Source: a virus. Taken from it: a stretch of DNA of 64,000 nucleotides. Below are positions 25,693 to 33,484 of this stretch, one piece after another. The stretch covers positions 1 to 64,000 of the IMG/VR virus record IMGVR_UViG_3300043607_000045; one strand, 5' to 3'. The notes beneath the pieces are model-generated. The model worked only from the letters and a program-made list of their open reading frames with translations. It had not been told where the DNA came from and ran no database searches. Every line of letters begins with the position of its first letter. Position 1 is the stretch's first letter. A program made the position numbers and the translations under genes.

Positions 25693-26078
25693 CAGCCCTT
25701 CTCCTTGGAGTCGCCGTCGCCGGCGTCCTTGTTGATCTGCTGCACGAGCCCCGCCCGCCGATCGTTGAGTGCCTGCAGCCGGAAGGCGAGGATCCGGATC
25801 GCCTCCAGGTCGGGCATTGTATACACATGATCCGGGGATCTCCAAGCCCGGAGATCATCCTCGGCGTGCCAGATCAGGGCGTTGATCGCTCCCAGCTCCA
25901 GGATCGCGTCGAACCAGGCGCCGTTAAGGGTCCGGCTGTGGATCTTCTGGAGGAGGGCGGCACGCTCGGCCTCGAAGTGGGCGACGTCGGATCCGCGCTC
26001 GGATCCCACGGTGATCTTCAGCGCCAGGATGGTCAGCCGGTCGGAGATCTCGCCGGCGCCGAGGTTGACGAGCTTCAC
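25692..26078 (-). CDS. DUF6165-like protein
   Basis: The 128-residue helical product has GEISDRLTILALKI near the start, LGAINALIWHAEDDLRAW in the middle and NDRRAGLVQQINKDAGDGD near the end. These three blocks match the pattern I know from DUF6165 proteins, which occur beside lipopolysaccharide and glycan biosynthesis genes. The GTG start overlaps the upstream stop (GTGA). The function is not known; its recurring sugar-cluster context suggests a partner of glycosyltransferases. Confidence 0.72.
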   Translation of the reverse strand: MKLVNLGAGEISDRLTILALKITVGSERGSDVAHFEAERAALLQKIHSRTLNGAWFDAILELGAINALIWHAEDDLRAWRSPDHVYTMPDLEAIRILAFRLQALNDRRAGLVQQINKDAGDGDSKEKG

Positions 26079-26809
26079 CGTCGCCCCACGTAGGGGGTCG
26101 GTGCCGGTAGGGCGAGGTAGTTATTCGGTTGCGACGGCCAGGGCCAGATGGTGTAGCCCAGTTCTTTCAGGAACTGGTGCAGCTCGTCGAGCGAGGGATA
26201 ATGATGGCGGGCGAGATCCGCCTCCCACTCGAAGACGATCGCCGGCTGATGCTTGCGCAGCGTGTTCTGGAGCCCGAGCAGCGCCGCGCCGTCGCAGCCC
26301 TGGGCGTCGACCTTGATCAGACTAACCTGATCCCCGTAGAGGTAGCCATAGTGATCGAGGGGCTCGCCGGGGAGGGGCTGATCCGGCTGGAAGCCGCTGG
26401 GCGGCCGCTCCAACGCTGTCGCCCCCATGTTGTGGAGATCATACGTCGGGGCGTAGAGCTGTGCCGTCGTATGGTAGGCGGCGACCTCCAGGGGGATCAC
26501 CACGTCGGCGCAGGTCCGCTGGTTCAGGTCGAGATTCGCCTTCAGCCGCTGCATCGTCTGGGGCACGGGCTCGACCGCGATCACCCGCCAGGCGCCCTGG
26601 CTCGCGCAGTAGATGGAGAAGGATCCAATGTTGGCGCCGACGTCGATGATCGTGGTCCCGTGGGTACTGAAGCGGGCGAACTCCTTCGCGATCACCTGCA
26701 GGAAGCCGGGGCCATCCCAGAGCGTGCCGGCCTTGAGCGTGGTCCCGACACAGTCGTGCGGGTCGACCAGGAACTTGCCGAAGCGGGTCTCGACGACTTC
26801 ATCGGGCAC
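26075..26809 (-). CDS. FkbM-family methyltransferase (second copy)
   Basis: The 244-residue protein has TIIDVGANIGSFSIYCA (motif I), VIAVEPVPQTMQRL (motif II) and VSLIKVDAQGCDGAALLG. It has a longer central loop than the first copy (LHNMGATALERPP). GTG 26809 lies inside the previous gene by 11 bases. Two FkbM enzymes in one cassette suggest two methylation positions or two acceptors. Confidence 0.88.
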   Translation of the reverse strand: MPDEVVETRFGKFLVDPHDCVGTTLKAGTLWDGPGFLQVIAKEFARFSTHGTTIIDVGANIGSFSIYCASQGAWRVIAVEPVPQTMQRLKANLDLNQRTCADVVIPLEVAAYHTTAQLYAPTYDLHNMGATALERPPSGFQPDQPLPGEPLDHYGYLYGDQVSLIKVDAQGCDGAALLGLQNTLRKHQPAIVFEWEADLARHHYPSLDELHQFLKELGYTIWPWPSQPNNYLALPAPTPYVGRR

Positions 26810-27602
26810 AGATCACCTCTTTGAGGGTCGCCGCCGTATGCCGCGCGTCGAAGGTCGGCTGCCCGTCCAGCCCGAGGACCATCGTCACCTGGGGCCCGTG
26901 CATCCCGACCGGGTAGAAGATCGGATTGTGCCGCGCCTCCATCGGCTCCATGATCACCACCGGAGTCCCTATAGCGACCGCGAGCACATGCAGCGAGGAG
27001 CAGTCGGCGAGCATCAGGGTGGCGTCGGCGATCGCCTCGGCCGCCTGCAGCCAGGAGGATCCCGCGAAGCCGGCCTCGGTCACCCAGCGCGATCCATGCG
27101 GGGTGAGGATGTGCCCCTTGGGGATCCCGGGGATCTCGACCTGGTTGAGGCAGCAGACGAGCCCGTATTTCAGCTCAAACCACGCCTCGGTGAAGCCGAC
27201 GACCAGCGGATCCCCGGTGCCCGGCGCGCTCGGGACGGTGATCCAAGGCGTCTTCAGGTCTAGGGGCTCGATCACATGCCCGAGCTGCTTGACGGCTTGC
27301 AAGTAGGGCTCCTCGGGCAGCACGCGCTCGGGCCAGCGCTGGTACCCCAGATGAAGTACCTTCTCATAAGGCGAGATCACATCGTCCTCGATCGGGGGCT
27401 GCCAGCCCTGGCTCATGCCCCAGCGCGGATCCGCATACACCCGCCCGAGGTAGGGCTGGCGTTCGAGCAGCTCGACCAGCCCGCTGAACTCGCCGGCGAT
27501 CCGGAGGTCGACCGGCCCGAAGCCCGAGTCGTGCAGGGCGCGGAGGGTGGGGAGGGCCCAGAGCAGATCCCCGTGCCGCCCTGGGAAGGTGCAATGGATC
27601 AT
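26799..27602 (-). CDS. GT9-like (heptosyltransferase-type) protein
   Basis: The 267-residue protein begins with FPGRHGDLLWALPTLRALHD, the N-terminal strand and helix of ADP-heptose:LPS heptosyltransferases, and has LADCSSLHVLAVAIGTPVVIM in the donor-binding half. It is shorter than cellular GT9 enzymes (about 320-350 residues). A cell-surface glycan or sugar-modified phage product is a plausible acceptor. Start and stop overlap neighbours by a few bases. Confidence 0.78.
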   Translation of the reverse strand: MIHCTFPGRHGDLLWALPTLRALHDSGFGPVDLRIAGEFSGLVELLERQPYLGRVYADPRWGMSQGWQPPIEDDVISPYEKVLHLGYQRWPERVLPEEPYLQAVKQLGHVIEPLDLKTPWITVPSAPGTGDPLVVGFTEAWFELKYGLVCCLNQVEIPGIPKGHILTPHGSRWVTEAGFAGSSWLQAAEAIADATLMLADCSSLHVLAVAIGTPVVIMEPMEARHNPIFYPVGMHGPQVTMVLGLDGQPTFDARHTAATLKEVICAR

Positions 27603-27763
27603 CGGAAGATCTCCTCGCCCTCGGGCAGGGTGGCCACGATCGTGATCGTGAGGATCGATCGGGGGATCTCCCCCACCGACTCGGTCAGCTTCTCGTACGC
27701 CTGATCCTCGGTCTCCGCCTCGACGTAGATCTTGTCGCCCTGGGCCGCGAACTCGAAGATCAC
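27599..27763 (-). CDS. 54-residue small protein
   Basis: A short gene with overlaps on both sides: GTG 27763 overlaps the upstream stop (GTGA) and its own TGA overlaps the GT9-like start (ATGA). The product (IFEFAAQGDKIYVEAETED, then ILTITIVATLPEGEE) has a simple beta-alpha-beta look. Third-position GC is high and the placement is exact, so I treat it as a real gene of unknown function. Confidence 0.65.
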   Translation of the reverse strand: MIFEFAAQGDKIYVEAETEDQAYEKLTESVGEIPRSILTITIVATLPEGEEIFR

Positions 27764-28026
27764 GCCGACACCGCTGGATCCTTGGGGGATCCGAAGATCA
27801 GCACCACCTGGATCTTCTCCTTGACCAGGTCCATCCAGGCGACATTCGGGGCGACCGCGCCGACGTCGGTCAGGGGCATCGGTGCCGCGTCGATCGCCAT
27901 CTCGACCCGGTCGACGTCGAGCAGCTCGGTGCTGCTATGGCCGCGCGAGTCATAGCGCCGCAGCTTGACCACCCCCTCGACCGGGAACCGCTGCAGCTGC
28001 TTGATCAGATCCCCGTTGGTGATCAT
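27760..28026 (-). CDS. small conserved phage-type protein
   Basis: ATG 28026 overlaps the KGG gene's stop (ATGA). The 88-residue product begins MITNGDLIKQLQRFPVEGVVKLRRYDS. This pattern recurs in small phage proteins whose role is not known. The C-terminal half has a hydrophobic strand (KIQVVLIFGSP). Confidence 0.65.
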   Translation of the reverse strand: MITNGDLIKQLQRFPVEGVVKLRRYDSRGHSSTELLDVDRVEMAIDAAPMPLTDVGAVAPNVAWMDLVKEKIQVVLIFGSPKDPAVSA

Positions 28027-28229
28027 GGTTGGTCCTCCGCCGGCGGGGTCTTCCCGCGGCCGCCGTGGCTCGCCGCGCCGCCCTTCCGGCCGGCCTCGCG
28101 CGCCTCCTCGGCGGTCCACTCGTGTGCGGTCCCCTTCTTGTGGGCGGCCAGCCCGCCCTTGCTGGCGATCTCGCGTTGCCGGCTCGCGCTCATCACCGCG
28201 AAGCCCCGGGGTGTCTGTGACTTAGCCAT
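28023..28229 (-). CDS. KGG-motif protein, with a possible zinc-ribbon N-extension
   Basis: ATG 28229 has GGAGGAGG about eight bases upstream. The 68-residue product shows the YciG-like KGG repeat pattern: ASRQREIASKGGLAAHKKG, then EEAREAGRKGGAASHGGRG. The frame stays open upstream to GTG 28376, which would add a 49-residue zinc-ribbon-like segment (CPGC and YCADC). The two forms could both be made: the long one coupled to the upstream gene, the short one from the strong internal site. Role unknown. Confidence 0.7.
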   Translation of the reverse strand: MAKSQTPRGFAVMSASRQREIASKGGLAAHKKGTAHEWTAEEAREAGRKGGAASHGGRGKTPPAEDQP

Positions 28230-28353
28230 CAGTCTGCCTCCTCCGCGTTTACGCCGACGACAGTCGGCGCAGTAGATATGGGTGACCCGGCGACCGCGAC
28301 AGCCGGGGCAGCGGCCGCGTGCCTTGAGCCGTTCGCGATAGCGGCGATCCTTG

Positions 28354-28677
28354 CTACGCGCGACGATAGATCCCACGCTGGGTACCGCACCTCGACCGCC
28401 CACCCGATGATCCCCGTCCGCCCCTTGATCTTCGGGATCGCGGTCGCTTGATGCCGTAGGCGCCCACGGTGACGCTGATCTTGCGCCCGGTGGCTGAGAG
28501 CCGTTCCAGCCAGACCTTGTATTGCCAGCTCCCGGGTGACGGGTGCTTCCCGAGATAGAAGACCGGATCATCCGCTTCGCCGCGCTCCCATTCCGCCGGC
28601 TTCTTGCGGTAGTTCAAGACGAGCACGACGTCGCCGTCTCGCGCGATCGGATCGGGGATCGTCATGGCGTCATCCAT
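28354..28677 (-). CDS. small protein with probable frameshift near its C-terminus
   Basis: Residues 1-70 (MTIPDPIARDGDVVLVLNYRKKPAEW, then SWQYKVWLERLSATGRKISVTVGAYG) read as a normal small beta-rich protein. After GAYGIK the frame becomes Arg/Ser/Gly-rich with poor third-position GC. In the next frame the sequence reads ATAIPKIKGRTGIIGWAV, with good codon use. A single-base change near 28440 would join the two. Start at ATG 28677 or 28665; neither has a strong ribosome site. Confidence 0.5.
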   Translation of the reverse strand: MDDAMTIPDPIARDGDVVLVLNYRKKPAEWERGEADDPVFYLGKHPSPGSWQYKVWLERLSATGRKISVTVGAYGIKRPRSRRSRGGRGSSGGRSRCGTQRGIYRRA

Positions 28678-28711
28678 CGCCGCACCCGCGCGGCTTCGGA
28701 GGGCATCAGGG

Positions 28712-28912
28712 TCACGCGAAGAGCTGCTCGCCCGGTTCTCCGGGGAGATCCCCGACCGGCGTCGACGGCGCGACCTTCTCGCAGTCCGCCATCCGAAATT
28801 CCCGCCGTCTGCCGGCGCCGATCCGTCCCTGAATCTGGACGACGTCACCGTCGGGGGTCCGGACCTTGTCGCCGACCTTGACTACCCGACCGTTCATGTC
28901 TCGTAGGGCCAT
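28712..28912 (-). CDS. small SH3/KOW-like protein
   Basis: AGGAGG lies six bases before ATG 28912. The 66-residue product has MNGRVVKVGDKVRTPDGDVVQIQGRI, an SH3-like barrel pattern common to small phage proteins that carry 'G-x-V-x-P-D-G' loops. Two related proteins occur in tandem at 61957 and 62145. Function unknown. Confidence 0.7.
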   Translation of the reverse strand: MALRDMNGRVVKVGDKVRTPDGDVVQIQGRIGAGRRREFRMADCEKVAPSTPVGDLPGEPGEQLFA

Positions 28913-28921
28913 CTGATCCTC

Positions 28922-29245
28922 CTATTTCGGTTTCCTCGGTGTCCGTCCCGCCCGTTTCCGGCTCGCGATCAATCCCAGGATCTGCCGGCGCCAGCGCTTC
29001 CAGTGGGAGAGCTGCTCGGCGTCCTTCAGGGGGATCACCGTGCCCCATCGTGGCCCCATCACGTAGCCCAGTTGGAAGAGCACGATCTCCTTGCAGGCCC
29101 CGACGTGGTTACTCGCTGCGCTCTTGACAAAGCCCTCTTTATGCCCCCCGCGCAGCCACTCAGCCCCACAGTAGGGGCACCAGAAATAGGTGATCCCCTG
29201 TTGGAGCCCGAGGTTTCGGATTACCCGCTCCACGCGGAGGATCAT
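28922..29245 (-). CDS. zinc-finger protein, unknown
   Basis: ATG 29245 overlaps the helicase stop (ATGA). The 107-residue product has FWCPYCGAEWLRGGHKEGF followed by SNHVGACKE, which makes a Cys-Cys-His-Cys metal site near residues 22-52. The basic C-terminus (RKRAGRTPRKPK) suggests nucleic-acid contact. It may work with the helicase. Confidence 0.7.
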   Translation of the reverse strand: MILRVERVIRNLGLQQGITYFWCPYCGAEWLRGGHKEGFVKSAASNHVGACKEIVLFQLGYVMGPRWGTVIPLKDAEQLSHWKRWRRQILGLIASRKRAGRTPRKPK

Positions 29246-31077
29246 AGCCACGCTTTCAACCGCGGATCCGCCACGCACCGCTCCAGCACCGCCGCCTCTG
29301 ACCCGACCAGCCGCAGCCCCTTCCCACTCCGCGCCCGGCTCAGCGCGACGTACATCATCCCCGGCGACTTGAAGAAGGCGTCCCTAATATTGACCTGCAC
29401 CGCATCGAGCGAGAGCCCTTGGCTCTTATGGACGGTGCTGGCATACCCCACCCGCAGAGGCATGTACTCGATCCACCCGGTGATCTCGAACTTGCCGTTC
29501 TCCGAGATCAGGTGATCCTTGTGCAGGTCTCGTAGTTCCTTCCGGCGCGCGGCGTCGCACGGGATGGTGACCTCTCTCCTGCAGTAGGCCACCTGCACCA
29601 CCTCCGCGTTGCGCTTCAGCTGCACCCAGCAGGAGAACTCGTCGGCTTCCACGATGGTCCCGAGGTCGCCATTCACGTACTCGAAGGCTTGCGGCGGGGG
29701 GCCCTCAAACCGTTTATTCGCCAGGATCATCACCAGGGCGCCGATCTTCACATGCAGCCGGAGGGGGATCCCCCAGGTCACGGGTTCCTTCTTCGGGTTG
29801 CCCCACTCGGAGCGCTGCTCGCCCTCTCTTCGACTCTCGAAGTAGAGATCCCGCCCGATCAACCGCCCCAGCCGGATCCAGTTATACCGGTCGACCGGCT
29901 GATTCTTCGCGAAGAGGGTCGGCCCGTCGAACTGGTCGTCGGTCTCGCTATGGATCCCGCCATGACTCCGGAAGTAGGCCAGCACCGTCTTCCCGTCCCC
30001 CACCCGCGCCGCCCGCAGCATCTGGATGAAGGGCTGCTCGCTCTGCCTTCTGATCTCGGTCAGCGTGATGGTGTGCCCCGGCTCCGCAAACCGCCCCCAC
30101 TCCGGGCTCTCCCACGCAAACGTCCCATTCACCGGCGGCAGCTGGGCGAAGTCGCCGACCAAGGTGATCCCCATCGCCGGCGGCTCCGCATCATCGTCAT
30201 CCGTCCATTTCCCGATCACATAGCCGCGGCCGTTGACCTCTTCGATCCCCTTGACGATGTAGGTCAGCGCGTCGCCCTCCAGCATCGAGACCTCGTCGAG
30301 CACCAAGCGCTTGATCCCCGCCCGCCACAGCCGGCCCAGGCGCGCGCTCAAGAATCCGTTGGTGTAGCTCTCCTGCAGGCTCTTGGTGTCGAAGTAGCCG
30401 AGGGTCGCATTGATCGTGGTCCCACCCAGGTTCAGCGCGGCAATCCCGGTGGTCGCCAGCAGCAGCAGCCCCTTCTCGCGCCGTTGCCAGTCCTGCACCG
30501 CGAAGGTCTTGCCACACCCCGCCGGCCCCGCCAGGTAGGTAAAGGGTGGGGTCTGATCCCCCCAGAGCGGCTCGCTGACGATCAGACGCGCAGCAGGATC
30601 AGCAACAGGATCTTCATCAACAAGACCCCCACCGCTAGGCACAGCGCCGCCCACATCGCCGCCGCCAGGGACCAGTCCAGCCGCTCCGGCTGCTTCATGG
30701 GATCCTTCTCTGGGCTGCCCGAGGTAGTCGGGCCGCCAGGTGATGGGGGTATCCACCCCGATGCTCGCCGGGATCCCCTGGATCGGCAGCGGCTCGAAGG
30801 GGAGGGGCGTATCGACCCACGCCTGCACAATGGATCCCCCGCACCCGCCATGCCGCATCCCGACGAAGTCGCGCTCGAAGCCATTCCCACACTTCGCGCA
30901 CACCCCTGGGAGGGCCGAGTCGCTAGCGTTCAGCAAGTCGATCTTCGACGCCAGCACCTGCTCGGGGACGGGATACTCTGCACCCCGAGGTACTGTACGT
31001 ACACCCTCGTCTGTACGGGCGCCCAGTTTGGGCAAGCCGTCGTCGACGTCCATCCGGGTCCGCGGGGTCTGGATCAT
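29242..31077 (-). CDS. SF1 DNA helicase (Pif1/RecD-like), fused to a Cys-rich N-terminal ORF
   Basis: The helicase part (from about residue 165) has Walker A LAGPAGCGKTF, LVLDEVSML (motif II), GDFAQLPPV (motif III), TLTEIRRQ (motif IV), VHKSQGLSLDAV (motif V) and YVALSRARSGKGLRLVG (motif VI). It belongs to the Pif1 group and probably acts in replication or recombination. The first 125 residues are a separate-looking Cys-rich domain (VCAKCGNGF, then HGGCGGS). Residues about 127-164 have poor codon use and overlap a better-supported membrane microprotein, so the helicase may really begin at CTG 30585 (447 residues), which overlaps that protein's stop as CTGA. Confidence 0.85.
   Translation of the reverse strand: MIQTPRTRMDVDDGLPKLGARTDEGVRTVPRGAEYPVPEQVLASKIDLLNASDSALPGVCAKCGNGFERDFVGMRHGGCGGSIVQAWVDTPLPFEPLPIQGIPASIGVDTPITWRPDYLGQPREGSHEAAGAAGLVPGGGDVGGAVPSGGGLVDEDPVADPAARLIVSEPLWGDQTPPFTYLAGPAGCGKTFAVQDWQRREKGLLLLATTGIAALNLGGTTINATLGYFDTKSLQESYTNGFLSARLGRLWRAGIKRLVLDEVSMLEGDALTYIVKGIEEVNGRGYVIGKWTDDDDAEPPAMGITLVGDFAQLPPVNGTFAWESPEWGRFAEPGHTITLTEIRRQSEQPFIQMLRAARVGDGKTVLAYFRSHGGIHSETDDQFDGPTLFAKNQPVDRYNWIRLGRLIGRDLYFESRREGEQRSEWGNPKKEPVTWGIPLRLHVKIGALVMILANKRFEGPPPQAFEYVNGDLGTIVEADEFSCWVQLKRNAEVVQVAYCRREVTIPCDAARRKELRDLHKDHLISENGKFEITGWIEYMPLRVGYASTVHKSQGLSLDAVQVNIRDAFFKSPGMMYVALSRARSGKGLRLVGSEAAVLERCVADPRLKAWL
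30582..30698 (-). CDS. 38-residue single-span membrane microprotein nested in helicase ORF
   Basis: ATG 30698 has AGAAGGA about six bases upstream. The product starts MKQPERLDWS and then has one long hydrophobic stretch, AAAMWAALCLAVGVLLMKIL followed by LLILLRV. Almost every codon ends in G or C, while the helicase frame over the same bases uses mostly T- and A-ending codons. The coding frame here is therefore the membrane one. The stop overlaps a CTG that could start the helicase. Confidence 0.6.
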   Translation of the reverse strand: MKQPERLDWSLAAAMWAALCLAVGVLLMKILLLILLRV

Positions 31078-31319
31078 GTGGACTGCACCGCCTCCAGGAC
31101 GCGCCGGAAGTCCGCCTCGTCGTCCTCCTCGCTCGCGATTGCGACCAGCCAGGCGGCGAGCAACAGGGCATCCCCCCGCGTGATCTTCTGCGGGAGTGGC
31201 TTCAGGAAGACGAGATGCGCGCCGTTGCTCCCGACCAGGAACTTATTGCTGGTGTCGAGGTCCAGGTCCGGTGCCTTCTTTGTAGATCCGCCGGTCTCAG
31301 TCGTAGCGTCCGTGCTCAT
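31074..31319 (-). CDS. small protein, unknown
   Basis: An 81-residue product, coupled to the downstream gene by ATGA. The core FLVGSNGAHLVFLKPLPQKI followed by ALLLAAWLVAIASEEDDE forms a strand pair and a helix, a layout that looks like a compact conserved phage protein. I do not know its role. Confidence 0.68.
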   Translation of the reverse strand: MSTDATTETGGSTKKAPDLDLDTSNKFLVGSNGAHLVFLKPLPQKITRGDALLLAAWLVAIASEEDDEADFRRVLEAVQST

Positions 31320-31578
31320 AGTCGGTCCCTTTCAGTTTGCGGAAGCCTTGCTCGTAGAGCCAGACCTCGGGATCGTCGTTGTCGGGTACGAAGTAGGGCA
31401 GGCGCTCGGTGGGGATCACCTCGAAGCTAATCACCCGTCTCGGTTCAGGCGGCGGCACCACGATCGGCGCGTCCTCCCGTTCCCGTCGCCGCGCCATCTG
31501 ACGCTGGGCTCTGGTTTTTCTCACACAGACCTCGCCGACCTGCAGCAGCAGGTCTATTAGGGTACCGACGGTGATCAC
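31297..31578 (-). CDS. small protein, unknown
   Basis: A 93-residue product with a short hydrophobic N-terminal helix (ITVGTLIDLLLQVGEV), an Arg-rich centre and an acidic C-terminus (VPDNDDPEVWLYEQGF). GTG 31578 overlaps the glycosyltransferase stop by four bases; its own end overlaps the next gene by 23 bases. No family recognised. Confidence 0.65.
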   Translation of the reverse strand: MITVGTLIDLLLQVGEVCVRKTRAQRQMARRREREDAPIVVPPPEPRRVISFEVIPTERLPYFVPDNDDPEVWLYEQGFRKLKGTDYEHGRYD

Positions 31579-32453
31579 ACTCTGAGCGGGAGCACGTCCC
31601 GAAACGCCTCGTAGCCGACCGCGTGGGCCTTCTCCCAGAATCCCTGATCCCCTTTGTCGGTCTGCTGCTTGGCCCAGTCCTGATAGCCCGGATCCCCCAC
31701 CGCTGTCCGGCCGCCGTGGTGCTGGCTGCGCAGCGGGAGGTACCAGGTCTCCCAGCCATGGCGGGCCGCGATCGCGCCTAACAGCGAGTCGTAGAGGTGG
31801 TGCACGATCCCCAGCTCGGCGAGATACTCCCAGACCGGCCGCGCGACCGCCCGCTCCGCTTGGGTGGTGTGGTGACTCGCCCGCTCCGCCGCGATCTTGG
31901 CCGGCGACCAGACCCCCTTCCAGAAGTCGCGCCGGCCGACCTGCGAGAAGCCGTCCAGGCAGGCCACCTGCTCGCGCAGCAGGCTCCGCACGCCATGGAC
32001 CTCGGCGTCCACCAGGTTGCTCCGGAAGCCCACCCGGGCGAGGCTCATGGGGTCGTAGGGCCGCTGGTACATGTCGTGCGCCCCGAGCCCGATCGCGCCA
32101 CCAAAGCCGGCGAGCCCGAGGTTGGGCTGCTGGGCGAAGCAGCGCCGGACCAGCTGATCCCAGCCCGGCTCCAGGATCTCGTAGTCGTCATGGAGGCAGG
32201 CGATGATGTCGAAGGGGCCCGATAGCGCGGCCGCCACGCCCCGTTCAAACGCTCGCACGCTCCCGAGGTAGTCGGGCATCGACACCCAGGCGACCTGGGT
32301 CCCCTCGACGGTGACCCCGGTAATCCGCTCCCCGCCATTGTGGATGAGGAAGATCGGCGGGGGATCCTGTGCCATGGCGATCCAGCTCAGAAGGCAGGGC
32401 ATCGCGCGCTCGACGTTGCTGGTGGCGGTGACGATCGCAAGGCTCAGGCTCAT
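31575..32453 (-). CDS. GT2-like glycosyltransferase (second)
   Basis: ATG 32453 overlaps the upstream stop (ATGA). The 292-residue protein begins with LSLAIVTATSNVERAMPCLL, a GT-A start, and has IIACLHDDYEILEPGWDQL, in which HDDYE takes the DxD position of metal-dependent GT2 enzymes. A later GFSQVGRRDFWKG segment and a helical C-terminus complete the fold. It is separated from the main cassette by the helicase block. Confidence 0.8.
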   Translation of the reverse strand: MSLSLAIVTATSNVERAMPCLLSWIAMAQDPPPIFLIHNGGERITGVTVEGTQVAWVSMPDYLGSVRAFERGVAAALSGPFDIIACLHDDYEILEPGWDQLVRRCFAQQPNLGLAGFGGAIGLGAHDMYQRPYDPMSLARVGFRSNLVDAEVHGVRSLLREQVACLDGFSQVGRRDFWKGVWSPAKIAAERASHHTTQAERAVARPVWEYLAELGIVHHLYDSLLGAIAARHGWETWYLPLRSQHHGGRTAVGDPGYQDWAKQQTDKGDQGFWEKAHAVGYEAFRDVLPLRV

Positions 32454-32683
32454 GTCGGATCCTTCTTGTCGAGTTTGTCCTGCCACGCGGCGATCGGCGA
32501 CTTCATGGTCGGCTCCGCCATCTGCTGCGCGTGGCGGGTGTAGGTCTGCCAGTACTCCGGCCAGGCGGCTTTGATCCGCGCCTGGTTGACGCCGTCGGCC
32601 AGCTGCCACAGCTCGCCGAGCTTGGCGACAAAGCTCCCGCCCCGGTGGCGCATCGCCCGGGCGACGTCGTCATCGTTGATCAC
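32450..32683 (-). CDS. small helical protein
   Basis: A 77-residue, mostly helical product (MINDDDVARAMRHRGGSFVAKLGELW, then QTYTRHAQQMAEP) with ATGA overlaps on both sides. Its regular placement between two genes supports it as real. No function recognised. Confidence 0.65.
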   Translation of the reverse strand: MINDDDVARAMRHRGGSFVAKLGELWQLADGVNQARIKAAWPEYWQTYTRHAQQMAEPTMKSPIAAWQDKLDKKDPT

Positions 32684-33000
32684 GCCTCGCCCTCCGGCTT
32701 GGGTGGCAGCACCGCGAAGGGTGTCGGGCCGGCCTCCTCCGCGGTCCTGACCCGGATGAACTCGGGATTGACCGCCCCGCGCCGCGCCGCAAAGGGGATC
32801 ATCGCGCCGATCTGCACCAGCAGCAGGTCCGCCGGCGCGCCCGGATCCAGACTCGGCTCGATGCTGGCGATGCGGAAGAAAATCGGCCCGGTCACGGCTA
32901 GGATGATCTCGTCGCCCTCGTGCAGGATCCGCCCACGGCAGTCCTTCGTCCCTGTGTTTAACTCCATCCCGGCCTCCCTCAGCTTGGATTCTCTCCCCAT
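32680..33000 (-). CDS. small beta-rich protein
   Basis: A 106-residue product with a central KDCRGRILHEGDEIILAV strand set, similar to small SH3-like phage proteins. ATG 33000 directly follows the previous TAA; ATG 32967 is an alternative inner start. No function recognised. Confidence 0.65.
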   Translation of the reverse strand: MGRESKLREAGMELNTGTKDCRGRILHEGDEIILAVTGPIFFRIASIEPSLDPGAPADLLLVQIGAMIPFAARRGAVNPEFIRVRTAEEAGPTPFAVLPPKPEGEA

Positions 33001-33264
33001 TTAATTCCTCGACGGATCCTTCGGGCGTGTCGTGCGCAGCTCGTACGAGTCGATCTTCTCCGGCTCCGGACTGGTCAGCTCGGGGTGCAGGTCGATCGCC
33101 TCGATCACGATGTCGCGGATCGCCTTGAGGTGATGTCCCGCCAGCTCGATCACGGCGATCCCACAGAAGGGGCAGTCGATCTTGATCTCGACCACCATAT
33201 ACGCGGGACCGTGCTGCGGCTCGATCTTGAAGATCCGCCCGACCATCCTGGCTTCCTTCGCCAT
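33001..33264 (-). CDS. small CPFC protein
   Basis: An 87-residue product with VEIKIDCPFCGIAVIELAGHH: one Cys pair followed by two His residues, which could bind a metal. It ends in a charged tail. The gene follows the lipoprotein closely. Confidence 0.65.
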   Translation of the reverse strand: MAKEARMVGRIFKIEPQHGPAYMVVEIKIDCPFCGIAVIELAGHHLKAIRDIVIEAIDLHPELTSPEPEKIDSYELRTTRPKDPSRN

Positions 33265-33271
33265 AGGCCGC

Positions 33272-33484
33272 TCATTTCCCCCCGCGCGCGATCGCGATCA
33301 CCGTCGACGAGCAGGGGATCGCGACCATCGCGAAGCTGTTCGCGCCCAACCCACCGTAGCGCGTCGCGAAGCAGAGATCGGTGCGCGCGTCGTAGAGGTA
33401 CTGGATGTCGTTGACCACCTGCGACGGGGGATCCTGGCAGCCCATGGTCCCCAGACAGCCGAGGAGGAGCAGCACCCTGCGCAT
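33272..33484 (-). CDS. small lipoprotein
   Basis: ATG 33484 overlaps the upstream TGA (TGATG). The 70-residue product has a lipoprotein signal peptide: MRR, a Leu-rich core VLLLLGCLG and lipobox TMGC with Cys at residue 16. The mature 55 residues have YDARTDLCFATRYGG and VAIPCSST, two Cys that could form a disulphide. Similar short lipoproteins are frequent in phages of diverse hosts. It would sit in the cell envelope; superinfection exclusion is one option. Confidence 0.75.
   Translation of the reverse strand: MRRVLLLLGCLGTMGCQDPPSQVVNDIQYLYDARTDLCFATRYGGLGANSFAMVAIPCSSTVIAIARGGK

Noticed and set aside
25304-25858. N-terminal extension of the GT4-like gene to 25858
   Set aside because: The extension is a shadow of the Lys/Arg-rich gene; the Rossmann start follows directly after GTG 25303, which overlaps the previous stop.
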